Source: Chitinophagaceae bacterium (GTDB taxonomy: Bacteria; Bacteroidota; Bacteroidia; Chitinophagales; Chitinophagaceae). Taken from it: a stretch of 64,000 nt of DNA. This document shows positions 17,329 through 25,999 of the stretch, piece by piece. The notes under the pieces are model-generated. The model had not been told where the DNA came from, did no database searches, and worked only from the letters and a program-made list of their open reading frames with translations. Positions within the stretch are counted from its first letter, which is position 1, and every line of letters begins with the position of its first letter. The translations under genes and the position numbers were made by a program. Where the stretch lies: positions 372,001 to 436,000 of the forward strand of contig JADKAM010000004.1 of the NCBI GenBank assembly GCA_016715365.1, read 5' to 3'.

Positions 17329-18144
17329 CTACTGGTGTAAAACAATTGTTCCCAATTTAGTATCATCTCCCCTGCGTATCTGAATATTGTTTATTACAGA
17401 GTCCCTGTAACCGTTAGATGGAGTGATGATCAGTTTTACAGTGCCTGAACGTATGCCCCTTATTTTAAATTCGCCTTCATGTTCTGGAATAGCTATTAAA
17501 GTATCTGTACCGGAAATTGCCTTTACCATAACCGGGAAAGCAGCTGATGGTTTTATTTTACCTTCCAGTTCACCTGAATTATGATGACTGAAATGGCCAA
17601 TACGCAGGTCTAATTCAAACCTGCCATTATGAAACCGGATGGAACCATGTCCGTCAAAATCAAGCCAGAGGCGCAAATGATTAGGATCCAGGTGATCAAC
17701 ATCGCCATCTATGTTTACCGTTATCTGGTTATGATGTAAAAATAATGGAACCGTAACACCCTGTAGTATTGCTGCATTATTATTTCCCAGTGTTACTCTT
17801 ATTTTTTGAATCTCGCCATTGGGAACATAGCCACTTGCAAGTAAAGTATCTAAACCATTTCTGAAACGCAATATGTTATAAACGCCGGCCCTGATGGATA
17901 GTGTATCCCAGTGCTCTGAACCATTTGACATTTCTACCTTTACTTCTACTCTTTGAATATCTATAAAAACAGAGTCGAAGATGGTTGAGGGGTCATCGGT
18001 AAGCATTATTTTAAGTTCACTCTTTCCCGGAGGAGGAGAAACAATGCCTGTTTCTGAAGCTGATTCTTTATTACAGGCAATAAATGCAACCGATAGCAGT
18101 AACAATGTGGCAGTAAGGTAGTAAAGCGGATTGGTTTTTTTCAT
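17329..18144 (-). CDS. DUF4382 lipoprotein
   Basis: 271 residues. A signal peptide ends in lipobox A-F-I-A-C (Cys at about 24). The DUF4382 region begins at K-S-E-L-K-I-M-L-T-D-D-P (about residue 42) and continues through V-F-I-D-I-Q-R-V-E-V. Residues after about 185 look like a separate small beta-sandwich ending in I-R-R-G-D-D-T-K-L-G, similar to carboxypeptidase-regulatory-like domains. His is frequent in the middle (H-H-N, H-L-D-P-N-H, H-F-S-H-H-N), so metal contact is possible. Function unknown; surface or periplasmic lipoprotein. The start is taken at 18144, where the signal peptide begins; an in-frame ATG lies 11 codons upstream. Confidence 0.85.
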   Translation of the reverse strand: MKKTNPLYYLTATLLLLSVAFIACNKESASETGIVSPPPGKSELKIMLTDDPSTIFDSVFIDIQRVEVKVEMSNGSEHWDTLSIRAGVYNILRFRNGLDTLLASGYVPNGEIQKIRVTLGNNNAAILQGVTVPLFLHHNQITVNIDGDVDHLDPNHLRLWLDFDGHGSIRFHNGRFELDLRIGHFSHHNSGELEGKIKPSAAFPVMVKAISGTDTLIAIPEHEGEFKIRGIRSGTVKLIITPSNGYRDSVINNIQIRRGDDTKLGTIVLHQ

Positions 18145-18287
18145 AAAAATTTGTTTAACAGTTATTAAATAATTCATAGAGTGATACTGCCAAATTAATA
18201 CCTGAAAACGACCTAAAAGAGTGAAGCCGGATGAATAGTAGAATTTTACTGCTAAGCAGGAAAAAAAGGTGACTGAAATAACTACGG

Positions 18288-18620
18288 TTATTTTTTGAAA
18301 GCGAAATAAACCGCACCCAGTATCAGCATAAAACTTACCAGGTACTTCCAGTGAAAGGGTTCTTTTAAATAGAGGATGGCAAATATAGAAAATACAACCA
18401 GGGTGATTACTTCCTGCGTGATCTTCAATTGAAAGCCGTTAAAACCATTTACATACCCAAGCCTGTTAGCGGGCACCATCAGCATGTATTCAAACAGGGC
18501 AATGCCCCAACTGATGAGAATGGCTTTCCATAAAGGCATCGAGGTATTCTTTAAATTGCCATACCAGGCAAAGGTCATAAAAATATTGGAAGCAGTAAGG
18601 AGTAGTATTGTGCGTAGCAT
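18288..18620 (-). CDS. DUF486 / DMT-superfamily small membrane protein
   Basis: 110 residues with four hydrophobic helices, matching the DUF486 subgroup of the drug/metabolite transporter superfamily. Recognisable motifs are T-F-A-W-Y-G-N-L-K near residue 20, A-L-F-E-Y-M-L-M-V-P-A-N-R near 43 and L-Y-L-K-E-P-F-H-W near 83. Inner membrane; transport function unproven. Start taken at the ATG 18620; an upstream TTG is also in frame. Confidence 0.85.
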   Translation of the reverse strand: MLRTILLLTASNIFMTFAWYGNLKNTSMPLWKAILISWGIALFEYMLMVPANRLGYVNGFNGFQLKITQEVITLVVFSIFAILYLKEPFHWKYLVSFMLILGAVYFAFKK

Positions 18621-18659
18621 GTGGGGAATCAATTATTTTTTTTATTACACAAATTAAAA

Positions 18660-18696
18660 CGGATTACATGAATTATTAGATAATTCGTGTAATCCG
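18660..18696. repeat. hairpin of the CGGATTACATGAATTAT repeat type
   Basis: The 17-base arm at 18660-18676 pairs with 18680-18696 across the loop TAG with one G-T mismatch. Related AATTCGTGT / ACACAAATT words extend the symmetry outward to about 18645 and 18720. It sits between the DUF486 and GlsB-like genes, both on the minus strand. Confidence 0.7.
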
Positions 18697-18723
18697 TGCA
18701 ATTAAATTAATTCGTGTTATTTG

Positions 18724-18993
18724 CTAAGATCGGTTTCTACCAAAAATAATATTGATCAATGCAAGTAATACAACCGCACCAATGCCAGCTGTTAATACAT
18801 AATCAAGCCAGCCTGTACCAGTTTTAATATGCAAACCCAATTTTGGTAACAGCCAATAACCGATAAAACCGCCAACAATACCAACAACGATATTACCGAT
18901 CAGTCCCAGGCCACCGCCTTTAAATACCATACCGCCGAGCCAGCCGGCTACTGCACCTAAAACAAGAATGATGATGAGTGATTGTCCGTCCAT
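18724..18993 (-). CDS. GlsB/YeaQ/YmgE family membrane protein
   Basis: 89 residues, three hydrophobic Gly-rich helices: G-A-V-A-G-W-L-G-G-M-V near residue 14, a V-V-G-I-V-G-G-F-I-G-Y-W-L motif near 37, and a last helix ending in N-I-I-F-G-R. This is the transglycosylase-associated/YeaQ family of small inner-membrane proteins linked to general stress. No enzymatic residues. Confidence 0.9.
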   Translation of the reverse strand: MDGQSLIIILVLGAVAGWLGGMVFKGGGLGLIGNIVVGIVGGFIGYWLLPKLGLHIKTGTGWLDYVLTAGIGAVVLLALINIIFGRNRS

Positions 18994-19093
18994 GATAGAT
19001 TGTTTTAAAAGTAAAAAGATGTGTTAAGTTAACACTACTTTTTTCAAATATCAAGCCAAACAATTGTCAGCTCAGTTGATGGTAGCGGGATCA

Positions 19094-19687
19094 TTATTTC
19101 ATAAATTCCATTTCTTTCATATTTACTTTGAAATAACCCCTGTAAGCTGCACTTCTTTTATCAAAATTGTTATCTCCCTGTTTTGCATAATAGCCACCAC
19201 CGTGTGTTTCGATATAACCGTAGAGCACATTGTTCTTCTTAAAATTATCTTTATTACTGAGTACCAGGACCATTTTATCAGGTATGGCTGAAGCCTGGTA
19301 GCTTAGAGAGTCCTGGGATAAACTGTTTTTAAAACACAGGCAGCTTCTTGAAGCCTGGTAGTACTGAACTTTGCAACCTGTTTTTGAAAAAGTTATGGCG
19401 ATCCCGGTTGTTGAAAGCATGTTCATAAAATTTATGACCGTATCTGTGGCGGTAAATTGTACAAGCGGCGTTAAAGGGAATTCGCCAAAAGATTTAGAAA
19501 GCGGGTTTGTGTATACAGCATCATTAACGTAATACGTAACAACGAATGAGTTGAGCGAATCTTTCTTTTGGTTACATATCTTTTCAATCTCCGGGTCAAC
19601 CGTGATCCCTTCCGGGTATATTTTTCCAGTTTGCGCCTTACAACTTATGAAAAGAAATATAGCAAAACTGTAAAAAAACAATTTCAT
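19094..19687 (-). CDS. lipoprotein of unknown function
   Basis: 197 residues with a short signal sequence and lipobox (L-F-I-S-C-K, Cys at 16). No domain recognised. Three further Cys (about residues 37, 104 and 116) could allow disulfides. Located six bases downstream of the smc stop on the same strand, so it may be transcribed with it. Confidence 0.72.
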   Translation of the reverse strand: MKLFFYSFAIFLFISCKAQTGKIYPEGITVDPEIEKICNQKKDSLNSFVVTYYVNDAVYTNPLSKSFGEFPLTPLVQFTATDTVINFMNMLSTTGIAITFSKTGCKVQYYQASRSCLCFKNSLSQDSLSYQASAIPDKMVLVLSNKDNFKKNNVLYGYIETHGGGYYAKQGDNNFDKRSAAYRGYFKVNMKEMEFMK

Positions 19688-19693
19688 GCTGCA

Positions 19694-22600
19694 TTAATTG
19701 AGGCTTCTGAAATCCACCGGTACCAGTTTACTTACTCCCGGCTCCTGCATGGTAACGCCATAAATTACATCCACAGCGCTCATGGTCATTTTATTGTGGG
19801 TAACGATGATGAACTGGCTGTTCTCACTGAATTTTTTGATCATCTGCGTAAACTTGCCCACATTGGCATCATCCAGCGGCGCATCTACCTCATCCAGAAT
19901 ACAGAATGGTGCCGGTTTAATCAGGTAGATAGCAAACAGTAATGCGGTTGCAGTTAATGTTTTTCTCCCCCCGCTCAACTGGCCAATGCTGAGGGCGTTT
20001 CCCCTTTGGTTTGGCCACAATATCAATACCGGTTTCGGCCAAGTTTTCCGGATCCACCAAGATCATATCAGCCGTATCATCTTCAGTAAACAATGCCTGG
20101 AAAACTTTTTGGAAATTCTCCCTTACTTTATTGAATGTATCCAGGAACTGCTGGTTGGCAGTTGCTTCCACTTCCTGTATGGTAAGCATCAGGCTATCCC
20201 TTGCCGTTACCAGGTCATTTTTTTGCTCCAGAATAAACTCATACCGCTTTTTCATTTCCGTATAAGCTTCTATGGCCGTTGGATTCACTTCGCCCATATT
20301 CTCGAGCCTCTTTTTCATGCGTTCATTCTTCTCCTGCAATTCTTCCAATGCAGTTTCAGAAGTCCTGGGTTCATCAATGATCGCATCCAGGTCAACTTTA
20401 AATTCTACACTTAACCTTTCCTTCATACCGGCAAGTTGCAGTTTAAGATCAGTGAGCCTGTCTTTGATTTCATTCAGCAAATGATCAATACCTTCTTTTG
20501 ATTTTTGCTTGCCTGAAGTTCATTCTCTTTTTCAGTTAAGGCATTGCGGATATTATAATACTCCTGGTCGGCTTCATTCAGTTTCTTCTCTTCCGTCTCT
20601 TTATTATGCAACATGCTAATCACCATGGCTTCCAGTTCCTTTAACTGCGCTGCAGTTTCGGTAATGCTGGCAGATGCTTCGGTAAGTTGTGCAGTACTGC
20701 TTTCAATCTGCAGTGTAAGATCAGTAAGCTGGTTGGTCTTAAATTCAAATTCCTGCTTAAGAGAAACAACCTTGCTTTGTTGTTTGGTAAACTGCAGGTT
20801 GCTGTCGTTGAACGTAGTGGTAGCATGGTTATAATCTTCTTCAGCAGTTGCATAATCCTGCTCTATCAACTGCATCTTTTCGGTAAGCTCTTTAATTTGT
20901 GCATTAAAGCTGTTCAGCATTTCCCTGGTGCTTGCAATATCTGCATGATTGGTTTCCAGCTGCTTTTCCAGTTCGGCAATTCTTGCAGCACTGGTTTCCT
21001 CCAGGTGATGCAGGTTCTCAATCCTGTTTTGTAAAGAAAAAACATGATTGGTAAGATTATTAATATCCTGCTGTGTTTGCTTGATGGCATTTTCTTTCAA
21101 TTGCTCATTAAAAGCAATCACTTCGTTGTGATGCTCCTGGATGGTTGCCTTTAAAGTTTTAACTATGGCTTCCTGCGCAACAATCTCTTCAATTAATTTC
21201 TCTAAATTTTTTGCACGGCCAATTTTTTTTCCTTCAAATAAACCAACACTGCCGCCGGTTAATGAATATTTGCCTTTTACGTATTTGCCTGTTTTTTCAA
21301 GTAATATAGAGCCATTGCTGTGGTGAGCGGAGTCGAATCCACGCAGGGCATCTTCATTCTCTGCAATAAAAACATTGCCCAGTAAGTGTTTGGCAAGATT
21401 GGCGTATTGGCTGTCAATCTCTACCACACTCAATGCAGCAATGGTTCCTTCCGGTTGATGATGGCTTTCAAAACCGGTAAACTTATCCTGTAAAAAGAAA
21501 TTGGCTTTACCTTTTTGTTATCATCCAGCAAGTGAATGGCCTGCAACCCTTCTTCTAAATTATTAACTACATAATAGTTCAGGTAAGGTTCCAGTACATT
21601 TTCCACCGCAGCCCGGTATTCTTCTTTTACATAAATAATATCGCTTAATAAGGGTGCTGTATGGTTCCAGTTTGGATTGTTGTGTAAAAATTTTACACTC
21701 TCCGGGTAACCTTCCATCGAGTCAATCAAACTCTTCAACAGATCGTGTTCGTTCTTCTTGCTGTCAGTTTACGGTTTTCGTTGCCAATTCGTTACGCAGG
21801 CCTTCCAGCTCACCCTGCGTTTGCAAGATCTGTTCCTTGGTAAACTCATGTTGATCCTGCAATTGCTGCAGGTCGGTCTTTTGCTCCAGTTCTGCTTCTT
21901 TTTGTTCTTTTTTCGGCTTCCAGCTGCTGAACTGGCCTGGCGCTGTGTTTTTTTCTTCCTGTATCTGGGCAATGGTTCTTTGTAAATTTTGTATAGAGGT
22001 ATCTGCTACTGCCACTTTTTTCTCGGCATCAAACTGCTCACGCTGCAAGGACTGGCTTTGTTTGCGCAATTCATCAATATGGCTGCGCTTGTCATCAAAA
22101 ACCCTGCGCTTTTCTTCAACTGCATTTTTAAGGTCAACCAGTTTGCCTTCAAACTGTGTTAACTGAGTTTCATCTTCACTTATCTGGTTGCCGGTAAACT
22201 GTATGCTTTCATCCAGGCCCTTAAGTTGGCCCCCGGCCTTTTGTAAAAACTCATTTCCGGCTTTCCCTTTCTTTTAAATACTGCAAGCGCTGTGCGCTAA
22301 GGCTTTTTCATTTTCCTTACTGCGCACTAGTCAAGCATTTCATTAAAAGCATGCTGCATGTGTTGCAAGGCCTTTTCTTTTTCAACAAAGGCCAAGTTTT
22401 TCCTGTTCCAGCATGGCTTCTTCCTTGGCAATGGCAGTTTCCAGTTCAATACGCTTATCAACTTCTGCCTGTTGCTTTTGGTTCAGGTCATGGTAAGTGA
22501 TATTAAATCCTTCCAATGCCGCTTTTGCCAGTTCAATACTAACTTCCTTGTATTCTTTTTTTATTTCAAAATATTTCTCTGCTTTTTTTGCCTGGCTTTC

Positions 22601-23216
22601 AAGACTTTTTAAGCTGGTTATTAATTTCAAATAACAGATCTTCCACACGGGCAAGATCCTGCTCGGCAGCATCCAGTTTGAGTTTGGCTTCTTTTTTACG
22701 GGTTTTGTAGATAGAAATGCCCGCAGCCTGTTCCAGCATTTTTCGACGGCTGAATTCCTTGTCCTTGATAATATCATCCACCATACCCAGCTCAATAATG
22801 GCATAACTGTCATTGCTGATACCGGTATCCATGAAAAGGTTATGAATATCTTTTAAGCGGCAGGCAACATCATTCAGTCGGTATTCGCTCTCCCCGCTTT
22901 TGTAATATTTGCGGGTTACGGTAACAGTGCTGAACTCGGTTGGAAGCAGGTTCTTTGTATTATCAAATGTAAGGCTGACTTCGGCAATGCCGCTGGCACT
23001 GCGGGTTTTGCTGCCATTAAACACAAGGCTTTCCAGGTTTTCGCTACGCAGGTTGCTTATTTTATGTTCGCCTATCACCCAGCGGATACTATCCACAATA
23101 TTGCTTTTTCCACAGCCATTGGGGCCTATAACTCCGGTGATACCTTCATCAAAATTAAGTATGGTTTTATCGGCAAAACTCTTAAATCCCTTGATTTCTA
23201 AACTCTTTAAACGCAC
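19694..23216 (-). pseudogene. smc: chromosome segregation ATPase SMC, interrupted by many frameshifts
   Basis: The total span (about 1,174 codons) is that of a full-length SMC, the ATPase that compacts and segregates chromosomes. Parts in order: N-terminal ATPase with Walker A G-P-N-G-C-G-K-S-N (residue 32), coiled coil, hinge (G-G-S-V-G-L-F-E-G region near 21260), second coiled coil, and the C-terminal signature L-S-G-G with Walker B P-F-C-I-L-D-E-V-D-A-P-L-D-D. The frame is broken near 22606, 22390, 22328, 22300, 22262, 21780, 21760, 21513, 20499 and 20003; several lie in A-runs of four or five. The signature reads L-S-G-G-R-K where L-S-G-G-E-K is expected, explained by compensating run-length errors near 19970. 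Either a decayed copy or, more likely, local sequence error in an intact essential gene. Confidence 0.9.
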
Positions 23217-23244
23217 GGTTATATCTGTATTTTAAGTCAGACGG

Positions 23245-23252
23245 CAAATATA
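23245..23252 (-). promoter_or_regulatory. -7 box upstream of smc
   Basis: TATATTTG on the minus strand fits TAnnTTTG and ends 28 bases before the smc ATG at 23216. No well-spaced -33 element seen. Confidence 0.45.
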
Positions 23253-23419
23253 ATGGAATGCACCAATAGAAAATTTTGATTTTTTACAGCGAAACTCCCA
23301 AGTTATTAACAGTTTGATAGTGGCACTCAATTTGTTATACTAAAAAAGAATTTAATGGCCCGCTTGCCAAAAGACCCTTAGTTTTAAACAAATTTTATCA
23401 GCTCAATTAAAAATTAAAA

Positions 23420-23536
23420 ATGAATAAATTAGTACGCGGATTAATAGCCGGATATGGTGCAAAAAAATTGGGTGGCGGTTGCCTCAGTACAATTATCATC
23501 TTCTTTATCATCTGGTGGGCGCTTGGAAGTTGTTAA
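23420..23536 (+). CDS. 38-residue small membrane protein
   Basis: ATG at 23420, TAA at 23534-23536. A basic Gly-rich start (M-N-K-L-V-R-G-L-I-A-G-Y-G-A-K-K) precedes G-G-G-C and one hydrophobic helix (S-T-I-I-I-F-F-I-I-W-W-A-L) ending G-S-C. A single-pass inner-membrane micro-protein is inferred; short proteins of this form recur in Chitinophagaceae from memory. No function known. About 100 bases before the GLPGLI-type gene. Confidence 0.6.
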   Translation: MNKLVRGLIAGYGAKKLGGGCLSTIIIFFIIWWALGSC

Positions 23537-23637
23537 TCCTGGGTTCCCCTGTTTTGCCTGTTAAAATCTTCCCAAACAGTGATTTTGATTTTGTTATTAC
23601 GAATCAATTCGTAAATTTGGCTTCAAACAAATCAAAT

Positions 23638-24498
23638 ATGAAAAAAATAATTACCCTTTTCTTTCTAACTGGTTCAGTGGCAGTTTATGCACAACCAAAA
23701 CTATTAACACAGGCTACTATTTCAACCAAAACAACTATTGTTGCCCCTGATGGAGATGAACCTGCTTCCCAATCGAGTACAGGGCCTAATGGCGAAGAAA
23801 TAAGAGTCATGCGTTTTGGCGGCGAAGGCGAAACCAAAACAACTACCTGGTTAAAAAATGACCTTACTAAAACCTTTTCTGAAAGTGAAATGGGACGTAC
23901 AACTTTAATCAGGGACAATTCTAAAAAAATTACAACAACCATTATGGAAATGATGGGCCGTAAATCGGGCTTTTATGCTACTGATGAAGACCAGGCCCAA
24001 ATGCGCAAGCGGATGGATAGCATGATGCAGAGCAGAGGTGGACAAAATGTATCATTAGGTGGAGGTGCCAATACGCCTGCTACTTATTCCGTTGTTTATA
24101 TAGATGAGAGTAAAAAAATATCAGGCTATGCCTGTAAAAAAGCTTTGGTAATTGCAGCCAGGTCAAACCGCTCTGACACTACCACCGTTTGGTATTGCCC
24201 TGATTTTAAATTGCAGCATTTGCCCAGTACCGGTGGTGCGGCTGGTGGTTTTGGCGGATTTAATGCAACTGCCGGCCCAACCGGTATGGAATTATTAAAT
24301 GGTTTTCCGATGAAGTATGAAAGAAATATGGCCAGAGGCAGACATATGACAGTGGAGGTTACTAAACTGGTAATTGATAAAGATGTAGCCGACAAGGAAT
24401 TTGAGATACCAAAAGATATTGAAATAAAAGCGATGAAGGATATGCAGAATGGTGGCATGGGCGGGCCTGGCATGCAGATAAGAATTGCCGGGCAATAA
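23638..24498 (+). CDS. GLPGLI/DUF4412-like secreted protein
   Basis: 286 residues with an N-terminal signal peptide (MKKI, hydrophobic core, cleavage near V-Y-A-Q). The central I-S-G-Y-A-C-K-K-A-L motif, W-Y-C-P-D-F in the middle and the L-L-N-G-F-P-M-K-Y-E block (in place of G-L-P-G-L-I) match the layout of GLPGLI-type periplasmic proteins. Gly/Met-rich segments interrupt the fold. Function unknown. The ATG at 23638 is chosen because it begins the signal peptide. Confidence 0.75.
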   Translation: MKKIITLFFLTGSVAVYAQPKLLTQATISTKTTIVAPDGDEPASQSSTGPNGEEIRVMRFGGEGETKTTTWLKNDLTKTFSESEMGRTTLIRDNSKKITTTIMEMMGRKSGFYATDEDQAQMRKRMDSMMQSRGGQNVSLGGGANTPATYSVVYIDESKKISGYACKKALVIAARSNRSDTTTVWYCPDFKLQHLPSTGGAAGGFGGFNATAGPTGMELLNGFPMKYERNMARGRHMTVEVTKLVIDKDVADKEFEIPKDIEIKAMKDMQNGGMGGPGMQIRIAGQ

Positions 24499-24511
24499 AA
24501 AAGTACTTATT

Positions 24512-24544
24512 AAAAAGCCCTCCTGTTTAACAGGGGGGCTTTTT
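24512..24544. terminator. bidirectional terminator between convergent genes
   Basis: AAAAAGCCCTCCTGT pairs with ACAGGGGGGCTTTTT around TTA, with one T-G pair, and a following T-rich stretch. Serves the GLPGLI-type gene and the minus-strand TPR gene ending at 24563. Confidence 0.85.
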
Positions 24545-24562
24545 AATTTCCTTTTGAAAGAC

Positions 24563-25837
24563 TTATAATTTCTCTACTTCAATTTTTTTCTTTTCTACTT
24601 CAGCCAGTTTAGCTGCGTTACCGCTTTCTTTATACCCATGCCCCAAAATTTCCAGTGCAAGTTTATAATTTGACTTATCAGCAAATTTATATTCTTTATA
24701 AGTACTCAAAATCTTTACCGCTTCTTCAGCATATGGTATGCTGGCAAGCATATTTGCTTTTGATTCGGCAATCAGTTCGTTCTTTACTTTTAATTCGGCT
24801 GGCTTAGTTCCTTTTATTTTGGCAATGCGTTCATCATACTCGAAGGTTTTACTGTAATATAAATTGGCCAGTTGCAGATTACCTTCTAAAGTTGATTTTA
24901 TAGAAACAGCTTTTTTGTATAATTCTTCTATTTTATTCTTATAAGCATTTATATCTTTTCCTTTTGAAGCATCGCTGCTGATAAACTTATCCATTTCTAT
25001 GGCGTAATTATAAAAAACAACATAGTTATTAGGCAGCGCTTTTGTCAGTTCCTCATATTTATTCAGTAAAGCCTCATCCTGCAGATCGCCCAGGGCAAAT
25101 TCAATTTCTTTCATTTCCCAGTAAGGAATATCAACGGGATAATGCTTTTTTGCCGATGCAATGTATTTGGCAAATTGCTCTGCATTCTTTTCTCTTTTAG
25201 CTTTTAAGATCATCTCCTCATAAGCAGTTACATATTTTTCATCTGGCAGGTCGGCATCTGCAATTTTTTTGTAATAAACCTGGGCTTCATCCTTTTTCTT
25301 AAGTTCATTGGCCAGTACAGCCAGGTTCCACACAAGGTCAGTATCATGTACAGCAAATTTCAGTGTGCCAGGTCCATTAAGATTCCTGGCAATTCCATAA
25401 TCGTGTACATCCAGTGAGTTTTTAAAAAGGTTAAATGACTCAGCAAAATTCTTTTCGTTGTACAGTTTGATTCCCAGATCGTAATAGGAAAAATAGATAT
25501 TAAACAAGGTAGAATTGCTCTCTTCCTTGGTTAAGGGGGCCTTGGTATCAAGTTCGGTATACTTTTTTAACGCTGCAAAAGCCTCGTCGTTAAGGGTTTT
25601 ACTTTCAGCTGTTGTTTTTTTTGTATCTCTTGCCAGGGCACTATATACATAGGCTTTGTAATAAAGGGCAATTGTGTTGGTTGCGTTTTTGGGATCAGCA
25701 ATATACTTATCCAGGGCATCCTTAGCTTTATCAAATTGCTTTAATTCAATATTAAATCTTATTTCCTTAGGCAATTCCTGGCTGGTTCCATAAAGGCTGC
25801 CTAATACCAACATAGTGGCCAATACATATTTCTTCAT
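24563..25837 (-). CDS. secreted TPR-like repeat protein
   Basis: 424 residues with a signal peptide (MKKYVLATMLVLGSLYG, cleavage near T-S-Q). The rest is helical with degenerate tetratricopeptide repeats, for example A-L-Y-Y-K-A-Y-V-Y-S-A-L near residue 56, V-V-F-Y-N-Y-A-I-E near 275 and A-L-E-I-L-G-H-G-Y-K near the end. Such periplasmic TPR proteins act as scaffolds; the partner is unknown. Divergent from dnaG. Confidence 0.8.
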   Translation of the reverse strand: MKKYVLATMLVLGSLYGTSQELPKEIRFNIELKQFDKAKDALDKYIADPKNATNTIALYYKAYVYSALARDTKKTTAESKTLNDEAFAALKKYTELDTKAPLTKEESNSTLFNIYFSYYDLGIKLYNEKNFAESFNLFKNSLDVHDYGIARNLNGPGTLKFAVHDTDLVWNLAVLANELKKKDEAQVYYKKIADADLPDEKYVTAYEEMILKAKREKNAEQFAKYIASAKKHYPVDIPYWEMKEIEFALGDLQDEALLNKYEELTKALPNNYVVFYNYAIEMDKFISSDASKGKDINAYKNKIEELYKKAVSIKSTLEGNLQLANLYYSKTFEYDERIAKIKGTKPAELKVKNELIAESKANMLASIPYAEEAVKILSTYKEYKFADKSNYKLALEILGHGYKESGNAAKLAEVEKKKIEVEKL

Positions 25838-25999
25838 GCTTTTATTTTTTTAGGTGTTAAAGGTATTAATTATACAGATGAATTTTGTCTGAATTTTTCA
25901 TAAATTATGCCACAAATTTTAAAGCCGGACCGTTTACTAAAGTTTAACAAGGCCCTGATACCTTAAACATATGTAAATTGCAACCACAATATTTATAAA

